A stretch of 64,000 bases of DNA. Origin: Chrysomallon squamiferum. Its lineage: Eukaryota; Mollusca; Gastropoda; Neomphalida; Peltospiridae. This document shows positions 38,074 to 52,000 of the stretch, piece by piece. Under the pieces are notes generated by a model that did not search any database, was not told where the DNA came from, and worked only from the letters and a program-made list of their open reading frames with translations. Position 1 is the stretch's first letter. Each line of letters starts with the position of its first letter. The position numbers and the translations under genes are program-made. The stretch spans positions 23,837,946 to 23,901,945 of the forward strand of contig CM022665.1 in NCBI GenBank assembly GCA_012295275.1, in the 5' to 3' direction.

Positions 38074-41000
38074 TCACACAACACCTGCATTGTTAATCTG
38101 TAATAGAGTACTTGCAAAGGGCTCAAATTCTGAAAACAAGAGATATTCTTGTACTGCTACTGGTACTATTCCTCCGTAACTTTCAAGCTTTGTTTTACTG
38201 TAGTTTCTCTTCTTTGCCAGTTCCAAGACAATCTTTTTACGGCAGATATGAGCCAATGTGTATGTAGATGCTAAAAAAAATATAATAATAATAATATCAA
38301 AATACACATGCACAGACACACACACACACGCTTACAGTTTAGTATTATGACTTTAGTAAATCATTCAAAATTAACATTTCATAAAATGATAATAATCATC
38401 TTTACAGATGTCAAATGGAGGGCTTATTAAAACAACTTGTATAGTTTTATTACTATATTCATCAATAACATGCAAAAAATAAAGATACAGTGTATGAAAT
38501 GCTGTCATAAAATTCATCTTATTGAACATACTTAAAATAAATTTTAACTAAGAAAAATTTATATTATATTCTTTTATTGGTCTAATGAAAAATGGGAAAA
38601 GCAAAGAGGAAGGAAAAAATGACTAAAATACCTGATATTTTTTTGAAGTGCTTTCTTTGTTTTTCTGTAAACTGTTCCATAAATTCACTTGGAATGTCAA
38701 GAAAATGGCAAAAACACATTAATGATGAAAAGACAGTAAAACACTTTGATGGATGGAATTCATCAATTAAGTTTTGGATGGACATTTTGGGCTGCTGAAG
38801 GCCATTCATATCTGTCCTGCTAGAGAACAGACTCACTGCTTCCCCACCAGCAAGCAACAGAGGCCACACAAACCTCTCCTTACAGACAGCATCCCCACCA
38901 TTTGCATACTCATTTTCATAAGTGAGATCGTTTCTAAGAGCTATCATCATTGCCAAGTTACCTGTCACTTTTTTGTGATAGATATTTGGATTAGCACCAA
39001 ACTGCAGCAACAGTTTACAGAATCTCATATTTTTACTGCACAGCATTGCAACTAGAGGCGGGACATCATTTTCCAGCAGCCCATTTGGACTCAATCCCAA
39101 TTTCAACAACATCTTTGCACCTTGTTCTGGCCAGTCCTCCTCAATGTGGCACAGCAGTGACCCTTGCAGAGTCTGATTTGACTCCAACATGAAGTTTGCC
39201 AGCAGTGGATGGTCTTCAGGGTCAAAGGGTAATGAAACATTCATCTCAAAACCAGCTGACAATAATAACTGGAGAATTTTTGTCTCTTTCAGTTTGAGAG
39301 CTAGTAACAATGGATGCATTTGTATATCTGAGCAAGATTCGATCTTGTTCTGATCTGTGACTGGCAGAAGTAATTTAACAGAACTGAATGTGAAGAAAAA
39401 AACAAAACAAAAAACAACAACGATGAAATAATAAATTTAAATCAATTTTATCTTCTACTAGTAAATATATTACAATACATAACTGTCCCAGCTGCCTAAT
39501 TGAAACAATATATTCTGAGTGAACAGTACTTAATGAATCAATGAATTTATTAACATTATACATGTACAATTTCAAATTTTCAAATCTTTTGAAAAATTTA
39601 CTTCTTAAAAAATATTTATCATATACATATTGAAATGGAAGTAATTCATTACACCCACTAAGGAATTTTATGCAAAATAAAAAGACTTGTTTTACCTCCA
39701 ATGGTTTTTGTAAATGGCATACTGCAATGCTACAGCATGAGTGTCAGTCACCTGGATGTTTGGATCTGCTCCACAATCGAGTAAAAGTTCAATACATTCA
39801 GTGTGACCTTCCTGAGCAGCTATGAGAAGTGGTGAGGCATTGTCTTTGGCAGTCTCATTGACAAGATAAAGCTGATCTGTATAAAGAGTAGAAGTTAATC
39901 CATTTTATAAAATTAACAATATTAATGATCTGCATAAAATGTAAGAATTAAAATAATTTATTAAAAATAACAAATGAAATAGTAAAATGAAAAATATAAA
40001 GTTGGTATGTATAAGTATTTGAAATTTTAAAATGTATAATAAATCAAATAATATTTATTAAGGCTCGATAAAAATTAATAATTAAACTGAATAGTAATAA
40101 AATGTTTAACAATTTAAGATGTTAATTATAAAAATTCATGAAATACAATGAGTTATTAACAACTGGATGAATTAAGTGAAAGAAAGAAAATGAAAAATAA
40201 AATGTTTTCATTCATAATTCTTGTGTATTTTATAAATAAATAATATTTCCTTTTTAAGAGATCATAGATTTTAATTAGAAAGATTATTCAAAACAACTGT
40301 GTATTTTTTTTTTCACTGCTGTATGCTGAATGTAATTAATTTCAAACAAACTCGAGCAACTGAGTTTTAACATGTTCATTTACAAACAGATATTCAAGAT
40401 AACATTTACCCCTGTCTGCTGCAACTTTCAGGAGAATTCGGAGAACATCAATTTGTCCAGCATGTGCTGCCAAAAATATTGGACTCAGATGGTGTTCTGT
40501 GAAAACATCAAGCCTAGCACCATGGTTTAGAAAATATGCCACAATGTTTACATTTCCTTTCTCTGCTGCTAAGTGAAGTGGAGTGTATTTTGTGTAAATT
40601 TTACAATTTACATCAGCTCCCCTTTTGACTAGAAGTCTTATACAGTCTCTTGATTTGGCCACTAAGGCTGAAATGGCAATAACATGTATGCTTCAGTGTT
40701 TGTAATAAAGTGCTCCTAATGCTAATAAATAGTAGGATTTACATCACTGGGTTCATTATACAGGATCTGCTTGTTTAAATCCTTTAGGCAGAGATTAATT
40801 TTAAAGTTATAATTTAATGCTATATATTTTTTTCTTTTTATAGAAAAGAAATTAAGGACTACAGTTACTTTATGCTAGAATAACCACTGCTAAATCTTTA
40901 CAATGTTATGGCTAAAAGGCAAGACTTGTTTACTTACATTCTATATTTCTGCTTCAGATGGATTTACAAAATAAACAGTGAATGTATGGGGTTCAGTCTA

Positions 41001-41916
41001 TATATTAATTAAAATAATTATAAAAATAAAATTCACCTTCCCACAGAGGTGAAAATCCTTCATTAGTGTGAAGATTAGGATCAGCATTGAAGTTAAGAAG
41101 CAATCTAACACAAACTGTATGTCCATTTCTTGCAGCCAATAGCATTGCTGTTTCCTTTTCAAATGTTTCCCAGTTGGGGTCAGTAGCTTCTGCAGTTTAT
41201 GAAGAGAAAATTAACGATTATATCCAGATACTCAACACATCAAAAAAGATACATTTTTAACTGGAAAAGCTGAATTAATTTAGAACAGAAATATTATAAA
41301 CAAGCTGAACAACTTATGTAATAACACACACACACACATATTTTTTTTACCTTGTCTAAGTAGGAATTCAAGACAGCCAGGATGGTCATTTGATGCTGCC
41401 TCATGTGTGGGTCTCCAGCCTCTGTTATCCTTGACATCAACTGGCCTTCCTGCCATTCAGAGTAAAAGAAAAATAAACAAAACATTATTAGAACCATTAG
41501 TTTTTAAATCATGCAAAGGTCAGTATATACAGACATATTTTAATTAGTAATATCTTAATAGGTAACATACTGAAACAATAAACAAAAGTAAGAAGGAGTC
41601 ACATGCAAACATGTATTTAAAAATAATAATAATAAAATAAAAATAAAACAAATACATAAAACAATATCATCTAATATTAACTTTCATCTGTCATTGTGGC
41701 AATAACTAAAAACTGAAATAAATGTATATTTTGATGTTCTGTGATGTTAAATGTGCTACTTTCAAAAAAAAAAAAAAAAAAAAAAAATTAATGAATTAAA
41801 AAAGAAAGAAATCGCAAACCATTCCAAACAAGATTTTGTAAACCCAGAAGGTCTCCACATCGTGCCATTATTGCCACTGTTGAACAAGTGTCAATGTATG
41901 CTTCTTTAAAATTCAT
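38074..41916 (-). CDS. ASB3: Ankyrin repeat and SOCS box protein 3
   Basis: Seven exons join in phase: 41820-41916, 41351-41449, 41037-41189, 40410-40667, 39696-39876, 38632-39383 and 38074-38270 (TGA). They give 578 residues; human ASB3 has 518. The start ([15 protein letters not shown]) matches the family start almost residue for residue. Ankyrin repeats follow, with motifs [38 protein letters not shown] and [19 protein letters not shown]. The last exon holds a SOCS box: the BC-box [10 protein letters not shown] fits Elongin C binding, while the Cul5-box LPLP is replaced by V-P-V-A before the conserved EYLLF. ASB proteins are substrate adaptors of Cullin-5 E3 ligases; vertebrate ASB3 has been linked to TNF receptor 2 turnover. 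Substrate here is unknown. It is divergent with SART1. Confidence 0.94.
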
Positions 41917-43013
41917 AGCTGTTTTTATCTAGAAAGAAATAGGTAATATATCTTGTAGCATTTTTATTGCAAAATTACTTACTTTAGAGTGAACATTTTT
42001 TTTTAGAAAATTAAATAAAAATAAAAGGAAATTTAAAAAAAAGCCTGCATGCATTTATCACATTTATTATTTGAAAATTATACAATTTATAAATTATTAT
42101 TATTATTATTTTTTTTTTTCGTTTTTTTTTTTTTTAAATTATTGCTGGTTAAACCTGACAAACTGAATGTGTTTAACAAACAAAATATATTCAGACGTAA
42201 TGAATACGAATAATTTTATTCATTACTTAACAAACGTGGTGTGAAACGGGGAAAACAGAAAGTAATTTATGCCTCCTTTCTAGCAGTTATCTACACAAAC
42301 ACCAAGAAATCGTTTCAATTTTAGAAAATAACCTAGATTGGGCCTCTTTAAAAGTTACCTAACGTCTGACTGCAAACTGCAAAGAGATTTATTGATTTTA
42401 AGACGTTATACCTTTTAAAAATGTACGTACACTTATAATGGGATAAATTTTTAAAAAATTAAATGACTGCCACAAAATACAACATTGCTAAACATAATGT
42501 AGTACATGATCATAAAATTATTTCTGCTTTCTTCCATTGTTAATTTGATCTTCATTAATACCTAGAGTTATCGAACATGGTATAAAAATAGAAACAATTG
42601 TTTGGACCCCAAATAGTTCAGTTCTGATGTTTTATACCCATCTTTGATGAAAGAAGACGCGGTGTTATATTTATTTGTGTAAATCTCTTAATTTCTGTAC
42701 AGTTGAACATTTATTTCTAATACGCATACAGTAAAAAATGGTAATGATGTCGATCTTTTAAATATATAGCATTGATTTTAGACTGTTATAATTGGGTCAA
42801 AATGATGTGAGTCCACCATTTCCTTGGACCAAATGTCTCAAAAAAATGCATAATATTGGTCAGTTCGATCATTTCCTGTAATTCCTAAACTTCCGCTTCG
42901 TTTAGTGGACGTATTTTCATATTATTTAACGAAAATATTTATATTTTACTAATAAGACTTTTTAAATTATTTATCATAAGGCAAATTAGTATATGTAATT
43001 AGAGTGTAGAGAA
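41917..43013. promoter_or_regulatory. Divergent promoter region between ASB3 and SART1
   Basis: This 1.1-kb gap separates the two start codons. The half nearest SART1 carries more CpG than the surrounding introns (for example AAGACGCGGTG near 42653 and TTCCGCTTCG at 42891). T/A runs occupy about 42100-42136. An ETS-type site lies at 42889-42898. No coding potential is seen. Confidence 0.55.
42889..42898 (-). promoter_or_regulatory. ETS-family site upstream of SART1
   Basis: The plus-strand string ACTTCCGCTT is the reverse complement of AAGCGGAAGT, a strong ETS/GABP-type site. It lies 116 bp before the SART1 ATG, a usual place for such sites in housekeeping promoters. Function is inferred. 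Confidence 0.5.
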
Positions 43014-46000
43014 ATGGGTTCCTCTAAGAAACATAAAGAAAAAGACCGAGAGCACAAACACAAACGTCGCAGGCATCATTCCCGGTCTCGATCGAAGGAA
43101 CGTCATAGTAAAAGAAAAGAAAAAAGAGAGACCAGACATGACAAAACTGACGAACGTGAAAACGAACTTTATTCACAATCATCAAATAAGTCTGTCAATG
43201 AAATACAAGAAGCAGTCACTGGTAATATAAATTTTTATAACTGTAACAAATAAACATAAGATGAGCATAGCATTAAATTTTAAATTCAAAATTGTATATA
43301 AAAATGTAAATACCAGTTATTAATGTTCGTAATAATTATAAACTTGATAAGTAATGCTTCTTTAAAAAATTAAATTCTTATATATGTAAATGAGCAGGTT
43401 CATCCAAAAATGATAATGTTGATGTCTTTGTTATCACACATTCATAGTATTATCAATATGAATATCTGAATATTATTTATTAGCCGAATTAGAAGGTTTA
43501 CATGTATTTATTTATTTATTCATTTCAGATGGGCCAACAGGTGCATCTGGAGATTCCAGTCTTAGTATTCAGGAAACAAAGTAAGTGCTAAACACTGGAC
43601 TTCACTTATGTTATTATAATTACATTGTTAACATACAATTTCAATTACTAGCTCTCTAGCTTTGTAATTAGTTAATATTATTATATTTTTCTAATTGTTA
43701 TTAATTCCTCAGTGTGCTGTCACATATTTAATCTTGGAGAAAGAGATGTTTTAATTTTTTCTGTTCATTTATACATGTAACATTGTTACCTATTATAAAA
43801 ATCAGCACTGATCAGTTTAGTAGATAGCTTTTATTCTTTGTGGTACAAATGTGATGATTTTGAAATCACTTAGGTTAAAAGTATTTGACTTAATATTAAT
43901 ACTAAAAAAAAAAAAATCCAGTTTTCAGCTTATACATGTTTTCTGTTTCAATTTTAAAATATTACTGTATTTTCAATGGTGATAAATTTATTTTGCAGCC
44001 GTCTTCGTATCAAGCTTGGTTTGAAGCCATTGGAAGTAACTGGTGGAAGTTCTACAAATGGTGGGTGTTTAATGTCATAATGTATGCAGCTAGATAGATA
44101 GAGCCTATATTAGTTTAGTATTTGTATTAACTACTTGAAATTGAAAATATCCTTCACAAATGAACTAAACCTATATACAAATGGTATATTCCCAAATACT
44201 GTGAGTTAGTAAATGTTAACAACTGAGAAGATATATCCATTTTTTGATCCATTCTTTCCAATTAAAATGCTTTTTATTGTTGATACATTGGCTAGTAGTC
44301 TGATTCATGTGTAATGCCAGTGATTCCCTCAACCACTCGAGTTTTGGAATTGTTATGTTAAGTTATGTATATTGTTTTGCACATTTTGTGTTCATATTTT
44401 CAATCTAATTGTTCAAATAAAATGATTTTAAAATAACATTTTCCAGTAAATTGCATTTTAACTTTGTTAAGTGTTTGTATAAAGTCACATATATTTCTTA
44501 TTGTGAAAAGATCCTGATGATAAAACAAAGCAGCAAGAGGATGTACATGCACCTCCTGTCAACTGGGGAGAACAGAAGAAAACAGAAAGACTCAGAGAAA
44601 AACTTCAGGCTCAGAAAGAAAAGAGACTCATAACAGACAAGTTAAAGTATGTGAACATCATTTATTTTTAATTTAGCATGGCAGTGCAAGTTATTTTGTA
44701 ATAATCAACTGTTCTGTTTCAGTCATATAATCATTATTTTTTTGAAATTTAACATTAAGATTAGTTACTGAGGTTTGGTTGGTTTCAGGATCAATTGTTG
44801 TGTCTTTTGGGCTATTTTCCATTTCCAGTCTCAGTTACTAATATATCTGAGACTAGTATGTGCTTTCATGGAAAATATACATGTATTAAAGATCTCTTGA
44901 TTACATTTCTTCCTGCTCTCATTACAAAATCCCAAATCTGTCAATAGCCATTAATATTTACTTTATTAAGATTTATTTTCCAGCTGTTTGTCAGAAATTA
45001 TATTTTCATATTTAAATGTATGTACTTAAAAAATCAAAAACAGCATTATATCGTATTGGGTTAGAAACCATGTTAGTAATTTATTTATTTATTTTTTTAA
45101 AACACTTTTTTATTTTTTTTAATTAATTTATAGAAAGGTCAAGACCCTTGGAGAAAGTGATTCAGATGATGAAAGTGCATCAACTTGGGTTAAGAAAAAC
45201 AGAAAAATTGTTAAGGAGAAATTATTAGCAGAAAAAAGGGTAGGCTTGTCATTGCTGTTTCTTTTTCATAAATTTTTATAATTTAAAGACCACTTTATTC
45301 TGAATGAATATAAATATAATTTAAAAAATATAGTAAAATACATTGTTGTCTATTTAATATTACTTTTCAACATTAAATCAGTTGTATTATTCTAATTTAA
45401 ATAACATTAACATTAATTCGTTTTGCTATAAAAAGGTGTAAAATGCTATTTTCTAAAATGCCAATCCATATTTGAAATAAATATTTTAAAAATAACTTAA
45501 TTTATTGCATATTAAAGGTAGTGAAAGAAAATAATGAAGAGAATTATTTATAGAAACCTTTTAACAAAGTTTGAAAAGAAATGAATAAATTTTTAGTTTT
45601 TGGAATAATAATTTTTGTTTTAATTTGTAACAGGCAAAGATGTTGCAGGAAATGGATGAAGAGTTTGGTATAAGTGGATTGCTGGAGGAAGAATTTCATG
45701 ATAAAAGCAAGGTAAACAAAAAATTGGCTGTAATACATTAAAGGAAAAACATTTTCTTCTAGTGTTTTGTTTAGCCGTCAAACTCAAAGCACATAAAATA
45801 CATATTCATTGTTTATATTACTATTTGTCTATCAGGAAATTTACATATACAGACTCCTTTCATAGTAAATTTTTCCAATTAATTTTGTAACTGTCATCAA
45901 AAAAAACCCAACACAATCTGTAAACATCATCCCACATTCAGGTGACCAGTCAACAAGCATAAGCAATTATTATAAACTTTTGAGAACGGTCAACGTAGTT

Positions 46001-49000
46001 TTCTGTTACCAATATGTTTTAGTTCATTTGTAGTCTTGACAATAAGTATTGATTCTATTCTAGTCAGATTGTATTCTTTTATTAATACCTTAAAAAAAAT
46101 TAATTAAAAAAATGACTGATTTAACTCTAATTTGAGGAAATTTTGTCATTAGCAGTAAGTCCATAATGGAAAGAAATTATAACAATAAAATAAAAAAATT
46201 TACAAAAAAGAAATCTAGCCACTTTAAAACTCTACAAATAGTACAATATTTCTGAAATATTAAAGTTGTCCTTACTATTTCAGTATATTATAAACATAAT
46301 GAACTTTATAGGATTTAACACTTATTCCATTACAGGTATATTCATCAAAAGATTTAACAGGATTAAAAGTGGAACACAAACTTGACAAGTTTCAGGAAGG
46401 AAGTAGTGTTATTCTCACACTGAAAGATAAAGGTAAGTTAATTTGTCCAATGATATATACAAATATAAAATATATTCAGTTATTTTTATGTTTTTTCTTA
46501 AAGATGATTCTTAATTTTTTGTAATAAAAATAATAAACAAAATATATCAGATTTGAGGAAGCATTGTCGGACATAATTTTCGGCCATCATAATTCACTAT
46601 CCTGATGACAGGATTAGGAATGACAGGATGGAAGTGAAAGGTTTTGTTTACAGTAATGAAGAAAGGCTAAGATGGCATATCTCTAATCTTGCTGAAGTAT
46701 ATTTTGTTCTTCATGGTGTATTTAACAGGTATACTAGAAGAAGATGATGATACACTGATCAATGTAAATATACTGGATGAAGAGGTTGCAGAGAAGAATC
46801 TTAAAAATAAACTGAAAAAGCCAGATTATAAACCTTATGATGAACCACAGTTTGATGAATATGGACAGGTTTGTCTCTTTCTTGTTTCTTGTGACAAATA
46901 GAAAATGAAAAATATTTTTTTTCTTTTTACTGAATTTAACATAAAGCAATTTGGAAAAATAAAATTTGATTGCTTTAGAAGGAAATTTTTATCCTTAAAC
47001 GTGATGATATCTAGAGAACTGTGAGTCGCTACAATATTTACAATTAATGTTGATATAATTTAATAAAAAATGCATAAAATTAGATAGTTTTCTAAAGATG
47101 GATTTATTGTATAGTGACTGAAGAATCCAGAATAATCTGTAACTTACTGAAGTAAAACACTCAGTACTGACCATTGCAGCTAAATGTTTTTTTTTTTGTT
47201 TTTTTTTTTTTGTTCAGCTTCAAGTTAAAAATATATTAGACAAATATGATGAAGATGTTGATGGAAACACCAAAAAGCAGTCTTTCCAATTAGGTTAGTA
47301 CATTTTTCATATTTAAAACTTCCAAACGAAATGTAAATGCATATTTTGCTTTATCTTAAAAAAGCAAAGAAAACAAACTAATTATTTATTTTGAAGCACC
47401 TAAATTATATTTGTGGATAAATAATTCATTAATTTAAAACTAATAAGTTGGGAAGTTGTTGAAAATGTTATTTATATTTATATTTTAATTTTTTCACTGC
47501 TTTTCAAAGTTTAATTATAATGGTTCTGTCTTAAAATTGTTTTGCATATATCATAAAAACAACCATCCATAACTTCTCAGATCTTCCTGTAATGACAGAC
47601 GCACTAACAAATTATTATAGACAAATGTTTGTTTTGTTTATGCTAACATATTGTTACACAGACTTACAGAACCTTGGCAGAACTGAATGTAAGACTCTTT
47701 AGGGAGTTTTTTTAATTTTCTTTTTTAACATTTCTAATAAAATTATGTATTTGAATTATTTTTATTTTTCAGGATCTGGTGGGACCTATGATGCTGCAGA
47801 AGACAACCAGATTGACAGGATTCGAAAAGAACTTAGGGAACAAGGGGTAACTTTATGTTTTTCTTAGTTTTTATGTTAATAATAATAAATAAAAAGCTAA
47901 TTATTAAAAATAAAAAAATTACTGTGTAATGTATTTCAAAATTTAAAATTGTTGATTTAAAAAAGTACTTCAGATTTCAAAACAGTTAACAGTTTATTTA
48001 AAATTACTTTTTTATTTTTTTTTCTTTTCAGCAAACATTAACTCTCAGTGCACCAAATCTTGCAAGTGAATATTACACACCTGATGAGGCTGTAAGTGTT
48101 TTTTATGCTTTTAAAAAAACATTGGATTTTTTTTTTTTTTACATACATTTTTTTTCATAAATGGATATATTTATACTTAGAAATCAATTGTCATATATCC
48201 ACACATTAAATAATCTCTTGGACTAAATGCTAACATTTTCCATTAGTATCTGCTAATAATCTAAAATTATTCTTAACCTAAAGTAATCTAAATTAAATTG
48301 GATAAATGTTACTGCATCAGATGAAAGTTATTGAAACTAAGTTTGAAATAACTGTGACTGAATTTATGGTGATATCAGTTATTTCATGATTAATGTAGGA
48401 TATTTTCTTTTTCTTTATAAAAAAAAAGAAAAAGAGAGAAAACAATCTTTAATTTCGGGTGATATTTTTTTAATATAGAGTGCTACATTCAAGAAAGTGA
48501 AAAAGAAAGTGAGGAAGATAAGAAAGAAGACTTTACTTAAAGCTGATGATCTCTTGCCTTTGCCAGAAGATAATGCTCATCTGGAAAGTGATTATGGTTC
48601 AAGGTAAAAGCTTAAGGAATTATCTGATTAACAAATTTATTGTTACAGTTTAGACACTGCAAAAATTTGTTAAATGATCATTCTTTTGTCAGGAATAAAG
48701 CAGTTCAAAAATATTTTTTATGCTAAAGTGTTAACAAAAAAACAACAAAATAATTAATTGTAATTATTGTAGTAACTTAAAGTATTACCTAATCAACAAA
48801 TTTGTAATCAGTTTATTACAAAGTAATCTGTATGTAAATAGTTATTTTCTTTCATATATCAAACAGTTCACAAGCAAATAGTTTTAAGAGACAAAATTCT
48901 TTATAATACATAAATGTTGGTAATACAATGTATCAATCTGGAGCTTAATCTGAAAATAATTAGTGTATAATAATACAGTGTGAAAATAATTTGTCTTTGC

Positions 49001-52000
49001 AGTGAATTAATTTTTAAGCAGATGTCAGGAGAAAAAAAACATACTATGTATGTACAGATGTATTTATATGGATATGTATGTGTGTATGTATCTATGTAAG
49101 GATGGATTTATTTATTTATTTTGATATTTAATATCTGTAGACAAAGAGGTCGTGGTGTAGTGAAGGAAGAGCCAGACACTAGTGTTCAAGAGAGTCAACA
49201 ATCAGTTACTGAAAATGGTGAAGCTATGGAGTGTGACACCCAGCAGACAAAATCAGATGTTGAAGTGCATGTTAAAACTGAAACTCAGAATGGTGCCCCA
49301 GCTGTTAAACTGGAAAGACCATCAATAAATTTAGAAGATCCAAATGTTGATGAAAGTATGGTTTGTTTCAATAGCATACGCTTTTTTGCAAAATTCCTTA
49401 CATAAATACTTTAATGTTTATCAAGTATTTAAAGTAATTCTAAGATCTTAGCCTAATTAATATATGTGCATATTATTCTTCACTAATTAATAGTAATAAA
49501 AAATAGTTTTATTTTGAATGTGGTTAATTAGTACTGTCAGTAAAGAATCTGATTAAATAGAATATTTTGATAAGTTGGTCACCATTGTCATTATCTTAAT
49601 AAGCTAATACTATTACAGAATAACTTTTATTGGTAAAATGACTCTTAGATTATCTTATAGTCATTTTTAAAAAGAACAGTGACAGGTTAATGCAGATTTT
49701 CTAAGGATTCCATGTTTATGATTTATGTCATATGAAATATTTCCACAGTGCTTGGTCCAGACGAAGATCTCTCTGGGGTGCTAGTTGACGATGAGGTTGA
49801 AAATGAATTACAGTTAGCCTTAAATAAAGCCAGACGTTTAAAACAGAAAAGGAAAATCAGAGCTCCAGAAGATGTAAGACAATAATAACTTGTTCTTTGA
49901 TTCATATTGAAGAAGAAAATATTTTTGTTTTCTTGTAAACATGGGTAGATTTCACTTAATCTGTGTATAAATATCACATAAATTGGAGTGGGAACATATT
50001 TTTAAATATTTGGTGTTTTTTTCAGAGGATCCAGTAAGACCACTTAATTAATTACAGAAGTAAGATTAATAATCTGTTTTACAAAAAAATAATAATATTA
50101 TTATTTAAAATTAAAAAAATAAAATAATAATAAAAATATTGCTTTTTAACAGGTAGTAGAAGAAATACTAATCAACAAAGAAAATTCTGAAATGACTGAT
50201 GTCGCCTCCACCTCTGCTTCACCCACAAAGATTATTTTAAATTCTACCTCTGAGTTTTGTCGGAATCTTGGAGAAATTCCGACATATGGTCTTTCAGGAA
50301 ACAGAGAGGAGAAAAGAGATGAATTAATGGTACATCACAAATTTTTACAAGTTTTTATTACTGTTTAATTATTAATTACAGAATTATGCCTATTATAAAA
50401 GAATCCAAAACCGTTTTTGTCTGCAAGATAATCATTTTGATTTAATGATTTGGTTCCAGTGTAATCTGTATCAATTTTTGGATATATTACTGATAGCAAC
50501 ATTTTTATTTTATTTCTTTTTATTCTGTGACACTCCAGTATTCTTTTCTGACTTATTCTGTTGTATTGTTCTTTTTGATTACATCTAGAATTGGCTTTAA
50601 TATAAAATATTTATTTGTTTTTGCTGTTATATGTCTCATTCAGTTTTTAAATTTTATGTCAAATTTATGGGTTACAGGACACTGAGTTGGAACTGCTGGA
50701 GAAAGAGAGACAAGAACAGGAAAATGAGGAGATGACAAGTGGATGGAATGAAGTTGACATTGACACTAAACCTGTAGATATTGTGGTATGTAAATTTTTA
50801 GATAAATTTGAATTTAAATGTAAACCATTTAGTGGTTTAATTTGTAACACTTGATATTCAAATGCTCTTTATTTTATTACATACATGTTTTTATATTTTC
50901 ACAATGTAATACAAATATATTTTTTAAAATGTCACTTCACAAGTATATTTTAACTGTTTTTGGCTCTTTGTAGATGCACAATTTCATATACTTTCCTTCT
51001 TAGTACTTTTGATTAAACTACATTTTTGCATTCAATTTTACTCTGAATTAAATATTTTATAATTGTTAGTTTATTTAATTTCTTCTTTTTTGAATGCTGG
51101 TTCAGTCGTGAAGCAACCATCAATGTCTGTTTTTTAATGTAAGCACTTGTTGAAATTTAGATAACACATATGTAAAAAGTAAACATTTTATTAATTTGTT
51201 GCAGGGAGAAGAAACATCTGTACTGGAAGAAGAACCTATTGTAGCAGATGGTATCTGTGCAGCATTGAAACTTGCTCAGAGAAAAGGTTTTTATATTATC
51301 TTGACATTTTAATTAGAATTGGTAGTTTTATATTACATTATCAGTTAACATCATACATTATACATTACTGACATGTAATAATATTTTTAAGTTCAAAGAA
51401 AAGTTCTTATGCAAATAACTGATTTTATGACACAGTGTCATCTAATATCTCAAAACGGTTAAAATTTGAAGATTAGTATTTTGCTTTTGTCCTTTATGTA
51501 TTAGGTGTTTAAAATGATTATTATTTATTAAATTTATCAATCTGTGGTACTTTGTCCATTTACTTATAGTTGATTTATGTTCTGAGAACAAATTAACTGT
51601 ATTTGAAACTGTTTGAAAAACTGTTACTATTAATATTAAGTTTCAGGCATGAATCCAAAATTTCAGAAGTGAACAGCTTTAAAAAAATAATAATGATAAA
51701 AATAAAGAGGCACATATTTGTACTATGTATGTATGGAAGTGCTTGATTGCTGCAATATTTTAACTGCTTTCATTCTTTTTTCACAACAGGTTATCTTGTA
51801 AATGAAGCAAAGAAACAAACAAGTGCTCCATCACACAGCCATTTGGCAGCCAAACATTATTCCATAGAAGATAAACGATATGAGTAAGAGAATCATTTTT
51901 TTCTTGTTTAAATATATAATAATAGTAATAATAATATTCTTTTCATGGGAAATTTATTTTATTTGTGGAAATCAGTGAAAAGATTTGTACATCTTCCATA

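Noticed and set aside
38592-39055. Plus-strand open frames opposite ASB3
   Set aside because: Antisense to the 752-bp ASB3 exon, with no independent support.
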